Shown: positions 8,388 through 18,096 of the stretch, piece after piece
Layout: each line of letters begins with the position of its first letter
How positions within the stretch are numbered: position 1 is the stretch's first letter
NCBI RefSeq assembly: GCF_002027705.1
Contig: NZ_MBTG01000020.1
Location: 36,114 to 100,113 of the forward strand
Source: Paenibacillus ferrarius
GTDB taxonomy: Bacteria; Bacillota; Bacilli; Paenibacillales; NBRC-103111
Reading direction: 5' to 3'
Length of the DNA: 64,000 bases
The notes under the pieces: model-generated
What the model saw: only the letters and a program-made list of their open reading frames with translations
Databases searched by the model: none
What the model was told of the DNA's origin: nothing
Translations under genes and position numbers: made by a program

Positions 8388-8398
8388 GTGTGATAAAA
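8388..8398 (+). promoter_or_regulatory. Extended -10 promoter of the AraC gene
   Basis: TGTGATAAAAT (TGn plus TAAAAT) lies in the short divergent region between kimA and the AraC gene, correctly placed for the latter. A TTACAC-like -35 is weak. Confidence 0.5.
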
Positions 8399-8435
8399 TG
8401 GGAAATGCAACTTGATACATCAGTCTACCTGTTGG

Positions 8436-9341
8436 ATGGTGAATACAGTGATCGATCGATTCCCTGCAATTCGGCATGCCACTTTTCGGGAGCTGTCTCC
8501 GAGCGTGCATTGGGCACAGATGCATCAGCGAACGCCTCAGTTCAAATGGTCACGACGCATGTATGATTATGAGTTCCTCTATGTCATGCAGGGGGACATT
8601 CGAGTGACCTTGCTTGGCGAGTCTTTCCTCGTTCCCGCGGAACATCTGTTGTTTCTGCCAGCCAGCGTGCATCATAGAATTGAAATTCTGACAGAGCCTT
8701 GTGTGCAGCTGCTAGGCATCCATTTCGATTTCTTCAATGATTTGCACATGAAACAGGAAGAGCTTGTCGTCGATGAGAGCAATCCCTATGAAGAATCCTT
8801 CTGTGCGATGCCTTATATAGAAGGCAACCCGATTCTGCCCTTCCGATATGCGATTCATCTGCCCCCGGCTATCGTTTCGCTAATGGAGGCCATGATTCAG
8901 GAAACGAATGAGCAGAAGCAAGGCTACGAAATGATCTGCAATGGGCTTATGCTGCAAATGCTCACGCTGCTAATCCGCCATCATGATGAAACCAACCGGG
9001 TCCATCACCCCAAATATCAAGAAAGCTTACATCATTTAGCCCATGAACTGAAAACGCATTATCGAAGAAAGTGGACCAATGTCGAGATGGCCGCTTTCAT
9101 CAATGTTCATGAAGACTATATGAGTAAGCTGTTTAAAGATAGTATGGGCATGAGTCCCAATAAATATCTGCAATCCATTCGCCATCAGCAAGCCAAGCGG
9201 CTCCTTCGCGAAACCGATGATAAAATCGAAGCCATCGCGATGGAAATCGGCTATGAGGACTTTCACTATTTCAGCCGGATGTTCAAAAAGTGGGAAGGCA
9301 TTTCCGCGCAGCAGTACCGCAAATTCTCGCAAATGATTTAA
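8436..9341 (+). CDS. AraC-family transcriptional regulator with N-terminal cupin
   Basis: A regulator of about 300 residues: an N-terminal cupin-like ligand domain (QGDIRVTLLGESFLVPAEHLLFLPASVHHRIEIL) and a C-terminal double helix-turn-helix (AAFINVHEDYMSKLFKDS, then AIAMEIGYEDFHYFSRMFKKW). The frame opens at TTG 8412, but ribosome sites are poor there; ATG 8436 or GTG 8448 is more likely. Its TAA abuts the stop of the convergent YesN gene with no gap and no terminator. It may control the neighbouring sugar cluster; that is inference from position. Confidence 0.85.
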   Translation: MVNTVIDRFPAIRHATFRELSPSVHWAQMHQRTPQFKWSRRMYDYEFLYVMQGDIRVTLLGESFLVPAEHLLFLPASVHHRIEILTEPCVQLLGIHFDFFNDLHMKQEELVVDESNPYEESFCAMPYIEGNPILPFRYAIHLPPAIVSLMEAMIQETNEQKQGYEMICNGLMLQMLTLLIRHHDETNRVHHPKYQESLHHLAHELKTHYRRKWTNVEMAAFINVHEDYMSKLFKDSMGMSPNKYLQSIRHQQAKRLLRETDDKIEAIAMEIGYEDFHYFSRMFKKWEGISAQQYRKFSQMI

Positions 9342-10838
9342 TTACACCTGACTTTTGCGAAAGTCGGACGGATAGCTCGAGCAATTCTCTACGAACAGCT
9401 TGGTGAAATGCCGCGTGCTGTAATAGCCCACCTTCTCCGCGATTTGCTTCACCTGCAAATTCGTGTTGAGCAGCAGTTCCTTCGCTTTCAGCATGCGGAT
9501 ATTCGTCAAATATTTCACAAACGGTGTTCCTGTTTTTTTATGAAACTGCGTGCTTAAATAGTTGGCGGAAACGTTCAGTTGATGGGCAATTTGGCCAATC
9601 CCGACATCATCCATATAATGCTGCTCGATATACTGGACGACATGTTCAATGAAATCAGCCGTGACCGGCTCTCTTGGCTTAATTTCAAGCAGCCGAAGCT
9701 CCCCTAAGCTTCGCAGCTCATGGATAACCTCATCTTCAGAGGAGGGTCCTGTCATCCGAATGCCAAGAGCATGCTGCATAAATAGCTGAACCGCCTGTTT
9801 GGTTTGATCCATAGTCAGCCGTTGATCCTGCTGAAACAATATTTCCATTTCACCAACAGCCGTCTGGTAATTCAAGTAAGCTCTGAAATGCAGATGGTGC
9901 TTGATCGAGCAGAACAGTTGGCTGACTTTAACTTTCGCTGGAACGCTCGCTTCTGCTTCCAATTCCTCATAACCCACACGCCGCCCAATTCCGCAGATAA
10001 CACGAAGATGACTCCATTGCCCAAGCTGAACTAGCTGCATATTTAACGACTCAAAGCCGTGGCAATCCCTGGTCTGCAAGATCGTAACGGCCGTTCCCTC
10101 CCGCTGGTAGCTCTGAGCAAGCTCATCCAACGCGCCGAAGAAGTGCTGCATCTGATCCCTACAGTCTACGCCTTTCGATGGATCCCAAGAACCGATTGCG
10201 GCCATATCGCCACTTGGCAGCGAAACGACTGCGAAATTCATGCCGTATACAAGCTGGCGGTTCATTCGCAAGCGCAGCTCATCATAGAAGACACACATCA
10301 GGTCCGACAGTGCTCTTCCCGTCATCGTGGTATCAAACAAACAAATCGCGCCAACAAACCAGCCTTGTATGAAGACGCTGTCCAGTTCCTCGAATTTCAG
10401 AGACGTGAGCCCATTACAGAGTGCAAACAAGCTATTCTCAAATTGCTGATTCAGCATGCGGATGAACTCTTTGTTATCCTTTGCCGTATTCGTCAAGGCA
10501 CGCTCTAATTCAACCGGATTGATGGGCTTCAGCAAATATTCGGACGCCCCCAGCTTCACAGCCTCCTGCGCGTAGCTGAAGTCTGAGTAGCCGCTCAGAA
10601 TAATCCACTTTGTACATGGAGAAATAATTTTCCCCAGGCGCATGGCCTCAAGGCCACTCATCCTCGGCATGCGAATATCAATAATCGCTACACTTGGCTT
10701 ATGTTCTTGGACCAGTTCCAGCAATTCTTCTCCATTGGATGCTTCCCCCACAAGATCCCATGAGGTCTCTACTTCCTGAATCATAATTCGGATACTAGCC
10801 CTAATCAGATGCTCATCATCTGCAATGATAAATTTCAT
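9342..10838 (-). CDS. YesN-type response regulator (REC + AraC HTH)
   Basis: A 498-residue response regulator. The receiver domain is at residues 1-120, with the phospho-acceptor Asp in AIIDIRMPRMSG and the Lys in YLLKPI. A long linker follows, then a C-terminal AraC DNA-binding domain (VGIGQIAHQLNVSANYLSTQF; VKQIAEKVGYYSTRHFTKLF). Its ATG overlaps the stop of the sensor kinase by four bases, so the pair is translationally coupled. In Paenibacillus such pairs usually control the adjacent sugar ABC importer. Confidence 0.93.
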   Translation of the reverse strand: MKFIIADDEHLIRASIRIMIQEVETSWDLVGEASNGEELLELVQEHKPSVAIIDIRMPRMSGLEAMRLGKIISPCTKWIILSGYSDFSYAQEAVKLGASEYLLKPINPVELERALTNTAKDNKEFIRMLNQQFENSLFALCNGLTSLKFEELDSVFIQGWFVGAICLFDTTMTGRALSDLMCVFYDELRLRMNRQLVYGMNFAVVSLPSGDMAAIGSWDPSKGVDCRDQMQHFFGALDELAQSYQREGTAVTILQTRDCHGFESLNMQLVQLGQWSHLRVICGIGRRVGYEELEAEASVPAKVKVSQLFCSIKHHLHFRAYLNYQTAVGEMEILFQQDQRLTMDQTKQAVQLFMQHALGIRMTGPSSEDEVIHELRSLGELRLLEIKPREPVTADFIEHVVQYIEQHYMDDVGIGQIAHQLNVSANYLSTQFHKKTGTPFVKYLTNIRMLKAKELLLNTNLQVKQIAEKVGYYSTRHFTKLFVENCSSYPSDFRKSQV

Positions 10839-12592
10839 GCTCGCTTCACATCCTTTAGAGGAATAAGGATCAGGACCGTCGTTCCCTCATTCTGCTTACT
10901 GCTAAGCACCATAGAAGCGCCCTCGAAAGATAACTGTAAGCGCTCTCTAACATTGCGAATCCCCAAACCCTCTCGCGCTGCCGCCGAGTCATAACCTACA
11001 CCGTTATCACTGATTTCGATAAGGACAACTCCTTCCTCCTGACCGTTATCCATCATCGGCTGAAAGTGAATATCCATGCGCAGCTCACATACATGATCAC
11101 ACGGCTCAATCCCATGAATAATGGCATTCTCCACGATCGGCTGCAGCAGCAGCTTGGGAATTCGGATTGAAAGCGCGTTGGGATCGCAGCTGATATGCAC
11201 CTGCATCCTTTCCGCGAAACGAACCCTTTGCAGACTGCAATACTTATTGATAAATTCAATTTCCTCCTGCAGTTGGGCCCAGTCATTATGCTCTAGCGTG
11301 TATCGCAGCATGCCGCTCAAAGAGAGAATAGCGCGTTCGAGCTGCATGCTTTGTCCCGTACGATTCAGCCCAATAAAGCCATTCAGCGTATTATATAGAA
11401 AATGAGGCTGAATCTGCGATTGCAGCGCCCGATATTCGGCATTTCGTTTGCCTAGCACGGCCTTATATTCCCGATCAATCAGCTCTCCGAGCTTCGAAAT
11501 CATCGTATTCAGATTCATGCCTAACTGCGAAATTTCATCGTTGCCTTTGACGTGATAGGCGGTTGTTAGATCTCCGCGCTGCACCCTTTTCATCACTTGA
11601 ATCATCTGCTTAAAAGGAGTCACGATCCAATGGGATACCGTGAAATACAGGAAGAGCGCGATCAGCAGACCGCTCGCTGCGAAAGCAAATCCCAGCCAAT
11701 ACACGCCCTGCAAATGGGCTTGGAGGAACGCCTCTGGCGAGAGAATGGCAATCGACCATTTGGAGCGGCTGATCGTTTCGCGGACGACCGAGTAGGATGC
11801 ATCCGCCGCTGTCACGGTATGACTGCCCGAGGCGACCTGCTGCTGCAGCTCCGGGGAAATTGGATGATTCGCGTAGATTAACTGCTGATTATCGTCAAGA
11901 ATAACCACGATAGCCCCAGCACTGAGCCGGATGCCCTTCATCATTTGATCCAAAAGCACCGAATCGGCATCCGCCATAATGATGCCCAGCGGACGGCTGG
12001 AATCAGGGTCCTTGATGAGGCGAGCGACAGAGAACACCTCGGTGCCTGCAAGATTTAAATAGTTCTGTTGATGGACACCTGTGAAAGCTACGTTCCCATC
12101 TGCCTTGACCGCCTTCTGATACCAGATCTGCTCCGCAAACGGAAAGCCTTTGACCACTTGATCCGAGTAGCTGTTGGGCGGTGTAATATAAACAGAACCA
12201 TCCATCGGCAGAAGAATGGTTCCCAGTATGTCTTTGCGCATATTTTTCAAATAATTCGGCAGCGTTTTATTGAGCATTTCTTCCGCTTCATACTGCTCGA
12301 ATGGCGTTAACTGATTCCACTGCGACGTGGATTTCAGCTTCAAAGCGCGCATAACCTCGTTGTTCAAATACGGGGTAACCGTCATGCGTTCCAAGTCGTC
12401 CAGATACGTTTGAATATCAAACGTTAGAGCCGTCAAAGTCCCCTCCAGCAGAGAGGACTCCTGTTCTTTGATCAGATGAAGATAATAGGAGGGCAGCTGA
12501 GTCACAATACCGACAATCGGGATCACAATCGTGATGAAAAAGAGCAGTGATAAGCGCAGTCGAATGGATTGCCTGATGGTATCCCCTCCCAA
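10835..12592 (-). CDS. YesM-type sensor histidine kinase
   Basis: A 585-residue membrane kinase with an N-terminal helix, an extracytoplasmic dCache-like sensor region (about 40-285), a second helix, a HAMP domain (VTPFKQMIQVMKRVQRGDLT), the phospho-acceptor His in QSQIQPHFLYNTLNGF, and an ATPase domain with NAIIHGI, DNGVGY and GLGIRNVRERL. The start is uncertain: the only near in-frame start is TTG 12592, yet GGGAGGGG lies just downstream of it, a few bases before an in-frame ATC. It follows the two permease genes by 12 bp. Confidence 0.92.
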   Translation of the reverse strand: MGGDTIRQSIRLRLSLLFFITIVIPIVGIVTQLPSYYLHLIKEQESSLLEGTLTALTFDIQTYLDDLERMTVTPYLNNEVMRALKLKSTSQWNQLTPFEQYEAEEMLNKTLPNYLKNMRKDILGTILLPMDGSVYITPPNSYSDQVVKGFPFAEQIWYQKAVKADGNVAFTGVHQQNYLNLAGTEVFSVARLIKDPDSSRPLGIIMADADSVLLDQMMKGIRLSAGAIVVILDDNQQLIYANHPISPELQQQVASGSHTVTAADASYSVVRETISRSKWSIAILSPEAFLQAHLQGVYWLGFAFAASGLLIALFLYFTVSHWIVTPFKQMIQVMKRVQRGDLTTAYHVKGNDEISQLGMNLNTMISKLGELIDREYKAVLGKRNAEYRALQSQIQPHFLYNTLNGFIGLNRTGQSMQLERAILSLSGMLRYTLEHNDWAQLQEEIEFINKYCSLQRVRFAERMQVHISCDPNALSIRIPKLLLQPIVENAIIHGIEPCDHVCELRMDIHFQPMMDNGQEEGVVLIEISDNGVGYDSAAAREGLGIRNVRERLQLSFEGASMVLSSKQNEGTTVLILIPLKDVKRA

Positions 12593-12604
12593 AGTTATCC
12601 ACAG

Positions 12605-13417
12605 CTAACCTTTAATGGCCCCAGAAGCAAGCCCGGAAACGAAGTACCGCTGCAAAAATAAATACACAATCGTCATCGGAATCGCTCCCATGAAGGAGCC
12701 GGCTGCGACCCAACCGACATTGCTCGTGTATTGACCGAAGAAGGTAGAAAGCGCTACCGTAATCGTCCGCATTTCCGGCTTTTGCAGGAAGAAGATCGAG
12801 AACTGGTAATCGTTCCATACGGCGACACCCGACAAAATAATAACCGTCGCCGTTACCGGCTTAAGCAAGGGCAAAATGACCGTGAAAAACAATTGAAACC
12901 GCCCCGCCCCATCAATCATCGCAGCTTCGTCCAAATCCCGAGGAATCGTACTAATGAAGCCGGTGTACAAGAAAATCGTCATCGGCAGATTAAAGGTAAT
13001 GAACAGCAGAATGATGCCCCAATATTGATTCATCCCGCCAATATCTACCATAAACTTATACAATGGCACCAAAATAGTCAATGGGGGAACGATCAAAGCA
13101 GATACGAAAACAGCATAGATGAATTTGTTCCACGTCGTCTGGCGCCGAGCAAGCGGATAGGCCGCAATAGAGCCGATGACGACAATCAAGATAACCGAGA
13201 TGATCGTCACGATAAAATTGCTGCGGAACGCATCTCCCAGATGAGCTTCCCGCCAGGCATCTCTGAAATTGTCGATATAGAAGTAGCCAGGCATCATCCA
13301 TTTGGAGCTGACATCATCGAACGCTTTGAGCGACGTCGTGATGAGAATATAGAAAGGCAGGATGTGGATCAAGCAGATAAGCAGGGAAAAGATAGTGAGC
13401 CACGTCTTCTTTGTCAT
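12605..13417 (-). CDS. Carbohydrate ABC transporter permease (MalG type)
   Basis: A 270-residue inner-membrane permease with six helices and the cytoplasmic EAA loop DEAAMIDGAGRFQLFFTVILPLL that docks the ATPase. Its ATG overlaps the stop of the partner permease (TAATG). No ATPase gene is present; importers of this class commonly share an MsmX-type ATPase encoded elsewhere. Confidence 0.93.
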   Translation of the reverse strand: MTKKTWLTIFSLLICLIHILPFYILITTSLKAFDDVSSKWMMPGYFYIDNFRDAWREAHLGDAFRSNFIVTIISVILIVVIGSIAAYPLARRQTTWNKFIYAVFVSALIVPPLTILVPLYKFMVDIGGMNQYWGIILLFITFNLPMTIFLYTGFISTIPRDLDEAAMIDGAGRFQLFFTVILPLLKPVTATVIILSGVAVWNDYQFSIFFLQKPEMRTITVALSTFFGQYTSNVGWVAAGSFMGAIPMTIVYLFLQRYFVSGLASGAIKG

Positions 13418-14355
13418 TAGGCATTGACCTCCCTTTTTCTCAGGAATAAGAGGGCTGAGATACTTACGATGGAGATCATAATAAACATTAGAATACCGAT
13501 CGTTGCGGCATATCCGGCATCCTCGCGACCGAAATAAAGCAAGTACATAATGGAAGATAACGAAGCCGAGGCATAACCCGGACCACTGTTGGTCAAAGCG
13601 ACAATCACGTCGAATAGTTTCAGGCCGCCAATCAGATTAAGCACCATGCTGACGGTAAAAGCAGGCGCGATGAGCGGCCATGTCACATGGAGGAACCGCT
13701 TGACAGCTCCCGCTCCATCAATCGTTGCGGCTTCATAATAATCCTTGGGAATCGACTGCAGCCCCGCCAAATATAACACCATTGCAATCCCCAAATACTG
13801 ATACGTATTGACGAAGGTAATAATCCAAACGTTGAGGTTCGGATCTCCCAATAAATTGGACGGCTGATCGGTGAACAAGAGAATAATGTCATTGATCGCC
13901 CCGCCTTGATACTGGAAGAAAAAGTACCAAATATACCCCATAATCAACGAACTGATAATGACTGGCAAATAGATGACCGTACGGACGAGTCCTCGGGTTC
14001 GAATGTTCATATTTAAGAATAAGGCGTAGAGCAATCCAATGATATTTTGAAAAACGGCGCTGCCGATGCCATAGATAGCCGTATTTCGGATGACTTTGAG
14101 AATTTCTGGATCCTGAAACATCCGTTTATAGTTTTCGAAGCCGATCCACTTATAGCCTTGATTGTACCCATCCCAATTGGTAAACGAAATTTTAATGCCT
14201 TTGAAAAACGGATAAAAAATAAAAATGAAAAATAAGAGCAGCGCCGGAATATAGAGCAAATTCAATAAAGCCCCATTGCGAATCATACGCCCCATTACCG
14301 TCGTTGACTTTCGTTCCAGCTTAGCCTGTGCCAGCACAGTCCTTGGTTCCGCCAT
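13417..14355 (-). CDS. Carbohydrate ABC transporter permease (MalF type)
   Basis: A 312-residue permease with six helices and the EAA loop EAATIDGAGAVKRFLHVTWPLI. A strong AAGGAGGATGG site precedes ATG 14355. It pairs with the MalG-type gene downstream and the lipoprotein upstream. A hairpin between lipoprotein and permeases probably sets a high binding-protein to permease ratio. Confidence 0.93.
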   Translation of the reverse strand: MAEPRTVLAQAKLERKSTTVMGRMIRNGALLNLLYIPALLLFFIFIFYPFFKGIKISFTNWDGYNQGYKWIGFENYKRMFQDPEILKVIRNTAIYGIGSAVFQNIIGLLYALFLNMNIRTRGLVRTVIYLPVIISSLIMGYIWYFFFQYQGGAINDIILLFTDQPSNLLGDPNLNVWIITFVNTYQYLGIAMVLYLAGLQSIPKDYYEAATIDGAGAVKRFLHVTWPLIAPAFTVSMVLNLIGGLKLFDVIVALTNSGPGYASASLSSIMYLLYFGREDAGYAATIGILMFIMISIVSISALLFLRKREVNA

Positions 14356-14382
14356 GTGAACACCATCCTCCTTCGTCGAATA

Positions 14383-14413
14383 GGAAGAAAAGGAGGGTGG
14401 CTGTCACCCTCCC
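14383..14413 (-). terminator. Intra-operon terminator between binding protein and permeases
   Basis: GGAGGGTG, a five-base loop and CACCCTCC followed by TTTTCTT on the minus strand. Partial termination here is a common way to make more binding protein than permease. Confidence 0.8.
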
Positions 14414-14424
14414 TCATCTTGCTA

Positions 14425-15765
14425 TTACTGATTGCGCAGACGTAAATATTCGGATTTCATTTTATCGGAGAATTGCTGTGGAGAAACGGTACCGGCTAAT
14501 AGAGCCACACCTGTTTTGCACATGACATCCCACATCCCGTTCGGCAGGTACACCCGGTCAAAATAAGGGAATACGCGAACATTCTCAAATTGTTTGTAGT
14601 ACTCCGAAAATTCATGTTTGGACGCAATATTTTTCAGCCCGGAAGGCAGCTTCGTCGCATTGGCGATCTTGGACATATTGTCCGGCTTCGCAAAGAAGGC
14701 GATCAGTTTCTTGGATTCCGCCAAATGCTTGCCGTCTTTCCAAGCGCCCATCGTGTAGCGCTCACCGCCGGAGAAGGATTGGCTGTCGCCATCCACCATA
14801 GACGTTAAAGGCGCAATGCCGATTTTGGCATTTTTATTATATTTGTAGACTTCATCTGCGAAGGACGGCGCTCCGAAGACGAAGGCTACCTTGCCTTGAG
14901 CGAACAGCTGAGGCATATCGCTGTATTTGGCTGTCAGCACATCTTTGTTGATGTAGCCTTTTTTGTTCATATCTTGCAGCTTTTGCGCAAGCGGTGTCCA
15001 TTTGTTCCAGTCGAACGTACCGTCGAGCAGTGTTTTGGCATCATTCGTTGCCGGGCTGATGTACATAGAGGTCGCATAGAGGTCGGAGAAGCCGCCGATC
15101 ATCCCATTATCCACGCCAGACATGAAGAACGGTGTCACGGCATTGTTGCTGGAGGTTTTGATTTTCTCGGCAGCCGCCATCAGTTCATCGAATGTTTTGG
15201 GCGGTTGAATGCTGTACTTTTCAAGAATTTCCGCATTATAGGAAATGCCGTCCTTCGCTTCGCTCATAACGAGCGCTTCGACTTTACCGTCTTTATCCGT
15301 AACGACCGGCTTAATCGTGTCCGTCATATCTTTGGCCCAAGGCTCGTCGCGCAGATCGGCCAAATATTTGCCATAACGGATAATGGCCCAGCCATGCGTA
15401 TCGAAGACGTCCGGCAAATCATTAGCCGCCATTTTAACCTTCAGAATATTCTCGTATTCCGCACCTGGGAATTGAAATTCAACGGCAATGTTCGGATTTT
15501 CTTTTGTAAAATCAGCAGCGATGCCTTTCATCATTTCTTGATTCGGCAGCTCTGTAATGGTGCTGTAGACAGTTAGCTTTAATTTATCCCCACTCGGTTT
15601 CGCATCAGGTGTCGTAGTTGTCGCTGCTGTTGTTGGTGCCGCCGTGCTCGTATTGCCTTTGTTGTCTGTCGTCGTCGTCCCTGAACTTGGTCTGCTGGAA
15701 CAACCCATAAGGACAATAGAGATTGTTAAGATCACGGCCATAACACTTAAAAATGTTTTTTTCAT
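14425..15765 (-). CDS. Sugar ABC transporter substrate-binding lipoprotein (family 1)
   Basis: A 446-residue extracellular binding protein. Lipoprotein signal MKKTFLSVMAVILTISIVLM ends in a lipobox before GCSS, then a Thr/Ser-rich linker (about 25-60) and a family-1 sugar-binding fold (KLTVYSTITELPNQEMMKGIAADFTKENPNIAVEFQF). ATG 15765 is preferred over GTG 15771 because GGGAGGA needs the longer spacing. It is the first gene of the transporter transcript and has its own promoter with a cre site. Confidence 0.93.
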   Translation of the reverse strand: MKKTFLSVMAVILTISIVLMGCSSRPSSGTTTTDNKGNTSTAAPTTAATTTTPDAKPSGDKLKLTVYSTITELPNQEMMKGIAADFTKENPNIAVEFQFPGAEYENILKVKMAANDLPDVFDTHGWAIIRYGKYLADLRDEPWAKDMTDTIKPVVTDKDGKVEALVMSEAKDGISYNAEILEKYSIQPPKTFDELMAAAEKIKTSSNNAVTPFFMSGVDNGMIGGFSDLYATSMYISPATNDAKTLLDGTFDWNKWTPLAQKLQDMNKKGYINKDVLTAKYSDMPQLFAQGKVAFVFGAPSFADEVYKYNKNAKIGIAPLTSMVDGDSQSFSGGERYTMGAWKDGKHLAESKKLIAFFAKPDNMSKIANATKLPSGLKNIASKHEFSEYYKQFENVRVFPYFDRVYLPNGMWDVMCKTGVALLAGTVSPQQFSDKMKSEYLRLRNQ

Positions 15766-15843
15766 GTGCACGAATCCTCCCTTTTCATGAATCGACGTGA
15801 TGATACTGACTGTATTTAACTATACATTTTGTATCACATTCTA

Positions 15844-15871
15844 ATCATATCAGGTTTGGTTGCGCTTACAA
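15844..15871 (-). promoter_or_regulatory. Promoter of the sugar ABC operon with overlapping CcpA cre site
   Basis: Minus-strand -35 TTGTAA (15866-15871), 16-bp spacer, -10 TATGAT (15844-15849). The sequence TTGTAAGCGCAACCA (15857-15871) fits the cre consensus WTGNAANCGNWNNCW at every position and covers the -35 box. A second, weaker cre-like sequence (CTGGAAGCGCTATTT) lies at about 15888-15902. This predicts carbon catabolite repression. Confidence 0.8.
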
Positions 15872-15943
15872 GTGTAGTAAATCTACGCTGGAAGCGCTAT
15901 TTTTTATGCGAGGACCTTCACGCTGACAACGACCTGCTTATGC

Positions 15944-17266
15944 TTACGAGAGCTGCTTGAATTGGGGAAGCCATGCCTGATTAGCTGCGAACATCTCGTC
16001 GACCATTGCCTTAATTTCGGCTAGACTGAGCACTGCGGAAGTTAGAGGGTCAAAGCAAATCGCGTGAAAAATGCAGCGTGGGTCTCCCGTAAGCGCCCCT
16101 TGAACCGCCAGCTCCTCACAGCGTGCGCTTGTATTCACAAGCACAGCCAATTGGTCAGGGAGTGCGCCGACGTGAATCGGGCTTAGACCTCCCTTAGAAG
16201 CAAGCACCGGCACCTCCACACAGCAGCCTTCCGGTACATTGTCAATAAGACCGAAGTTCCGCACATTGCCGTTGAATTCAAATAAAGTCCCATCGCCAAT
16301 CGTTGCGTTGAAAATATAGGAGGCATATTCCTCGCCCCGCTGAAGGTCTATCGGGCTATCCCGCCATGCCTCCATCTGCTCATGCCAATTCCCGTTCAGC
16401 TTCTCGGCATACGTAATGATTTCGCCATAACGGCCGGGATTCCAACCAGTACCATGGGTACAATATTTCTCAATCAAATCCGGGCGTTTCCGGAACCAAG
16501 CATTATACTCCGAATTATGACCGCTGGATTCTGTCACATAATAGTCCAAATGTAGAAACATTTCATTGCGGACCTGTTCCTCATTGTAGATCTCAGGTCG
16601 TTTCGCAACCGCCTCTCTGATCAGAGGGTAGGCGTCTTTCCCCTTCCATTTGTAATCCAAATAGAAGGCTTGATGATTAATCCCTGCGCACCGGTAGGTG
16701 ATCTCTTCCATGGGAGCGCCAATCCAGCCGGCGAGCATAGCCGCCGTTCCTTGAACGCTATGGCACAAGCCCGTTACCTGGACTTTGCTTTCACTTTGCA
16801 TCGCGCGGACGAGCATGGCCATCGGATTCGAATAATTCAGGAAGATCGCTTCAGGGCAATAGCGCTCAATATCCCGGCAAATATCCAGCATCACAGGTAC
16901 GGTGCGCAGAAAGCGAAATATGCCGGCCGGACCGCGGGTGTCGCCGATATTGATATCGACGCCATATTTCTTCGGAATCTCAATATCCGTGCGCCAAATT
17001 GCCAGATCGCCAACCAGAATCGTGCAGACGACTCCGTGAGCACCTGTCAGCGCTTCCGCCCGATCAGTCGTTGCTTCTACTTGAGCTTGGTACGCTCCGG
17101 CAGCAATAAGGTTATCCACAGCGGTCTTGGCAAAAGCCAGTCGTTCCGGATTTATATCCATCAACGCAATCGTGCAGTCTTCAAAGGCTGGAAATGTGAG
17201 CAAATCGCGAACCAAATTTTTGGTAAAGACCAGGCTGCCTGCGCCAATAAACGCAATCTTCTTCAT
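15944..17266 (-). CDS. GH4 alpha-galactosidase-like enzyme (MelA type)
   Basis: A 440-residue family-4 glycosidase, an NAD+- and divalent-metal-dependent enzyme that cleaves by oxidation and elimination. Visible features: the Rossmann loop IGAGSLVFTKNL at the N-terminus, GDTRGPAGIFRFLRTVP, NYSNPMAM, the metal-binding Cys/His in GLCHSVQGT and CAGINHQAFYL, and YVTESSGHNSEY. CHSVQGT and CAGINH are typical of MelA; related alpha-galacturonidases cannot be excluded. It ends the catabolic transcript and lies before the importer promoter. Confidence 0.88.
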   Translation of the reverse strand: MKKIAFIGAGSLVFTKNLVRDLLTFPAFEDCTIALMDINPERLAFAKTAVDNLIAAGAYQAQVEATTDRAEALTGAHGVVCTILVGDLAIWRTDIEIPKKYGVDINIGDTRGPAGIFRFLRTVPVMLDICRDIERYCPEAIFLNYSNPMAMLVRAMQSESKVQVTGLCHSVQGTAAMLAGWIGAPMEEITYRCAGINHQAFYLDYKWKGKDAYPLIREAVAKRPEIYNEEQVRNEMFLHLDYYVTESSGHNSEYNAWFRKRPDLIEKYCTHGTGWNPGRYGEIITYAEKLNGNWHEQMEAWRDSPIDLQRGEEYASYIFNATIGDGTLFEFNGNVRNFGLIDNVPEGCCVEVPVLASKGGLSPIHVGALPDQLAVLVNTSARCEELAVQGALTGDPRCIFHAICFDPLTSAVLSLAEIKAMVDEMFAANQAWLPQFKQLS

Positions 17267-17294
17267 AGGGTCTCACTCCTCATCACCATAATCG

Positions 17295-18071
17295 TTACCG
17301 CGAGCTGATGCCGCCATCCACCGTTAATTGCTGCCCTGTGATTTGATCTGCGAAATCCGACGTCATGAAGACCGCCGCTGAGGCGATGTCATCTCCGGTT
17401 TGCATTCTGCCCATCGGCATCCGTGAAATGGCCTTCTCCAGTGAATCTCCGCCTTCTCCTGCTGCTGCCAAACGAGCCATCTCCCCATCCGAGGCCACCC
17501 AACCTGGGTGGATACAATTCACTCTTACACGCTGCCTAGCAAGCGCACTGGCCAAATTCCGCGTCAGTGTGACGATTCCGCCCTTCGATATCGCATAAGC
17601 TAATGTATCCGGAGCACCCGAGGTTGCATGCAGCGAACCAATATTGACGATACTCCCTCCGCCTCTGCTGATCATACCGGGAACCGCTGCTTGGCACATT
17701 AAATAAGCACCCTTCAGGTTAATGTCCATCACACGGTCCCAGAACGCCTCATCTGTCTCGGCCAAACGGGCGCGCGGGAAGATGCCTGCATTGTTAACCA
17801 AAATGTCCAGCCCGCCGAATTCCTGCTCTGCGTAGGCCACCGTCTTCGCTACCTCGCTTCCCCTCGACACATCACATCGGATGAACCGCGCCGAGCGGCC
17901 CAATTGCCGCCACCCCGCAGCTGCCGCTTCGCCCTGTTCATCCACATCCGCGACAACCACGTTCGCCCCATAACTGCCAAATTGCTCCGCAATAGCGGCA
18001 CCGATGCCCTTCGCTGCGCCCGTCACGAGCACCGTTTTGCCGGCAAAGTTAAAGCTAGCCTTCTCCCTCAT
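17295..18071 (-). CDS. SDR family oxidoreductase
   Basis: A 258-residue classical short-chain dehydrogenase: cofactor loop TGAAKGIG, NNAGIFPRARL, catalytic Ser in NIGSLHA, YAISK, and C-terminal DGGISSR. D41 in VVVADVDEQ after strand beta-2 suggests NAD(H). Placed 28 bp before the GH4 gene and 25 bp after another SDR, so it belongs to the sugar-catabolic operon. Likely oxidises a sugar or polyol hydroxyl; exact substrate unknown. Confidence 0.9.
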   Translation of the reverse strand: MREKASFNFAGKTVLVTGAAKGIGAAIAEQFGSYGANVVVADVDEQGEAAAAGWRQLGRSARFIRCDVSRGSEVAKTVAYAEQEFGGLDILVNNAGIFPRARLAETDEAFWDRVMDINLKGAYLMCQAAVPGMISRGGGSIVNIGSLHATSGAPDTLAYAISKGGIVTLTRNLASALARQRVRVNCIHPGWVASDGEMARLAAAGEGGDSLEKAISRMPMGRMQTGDDIASAAVFMTSDFADQITGQQLTVDGGISSR

Positions 18072-18096
18072 CGTGCAGCCTCCTCATCGCTTGACA

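Noticed and set aside
8283..8411. c-di-AMP (ydaO) riboswitch upstream of kimA
   Set aside because: The gap is too short and the conserved core is not visible.
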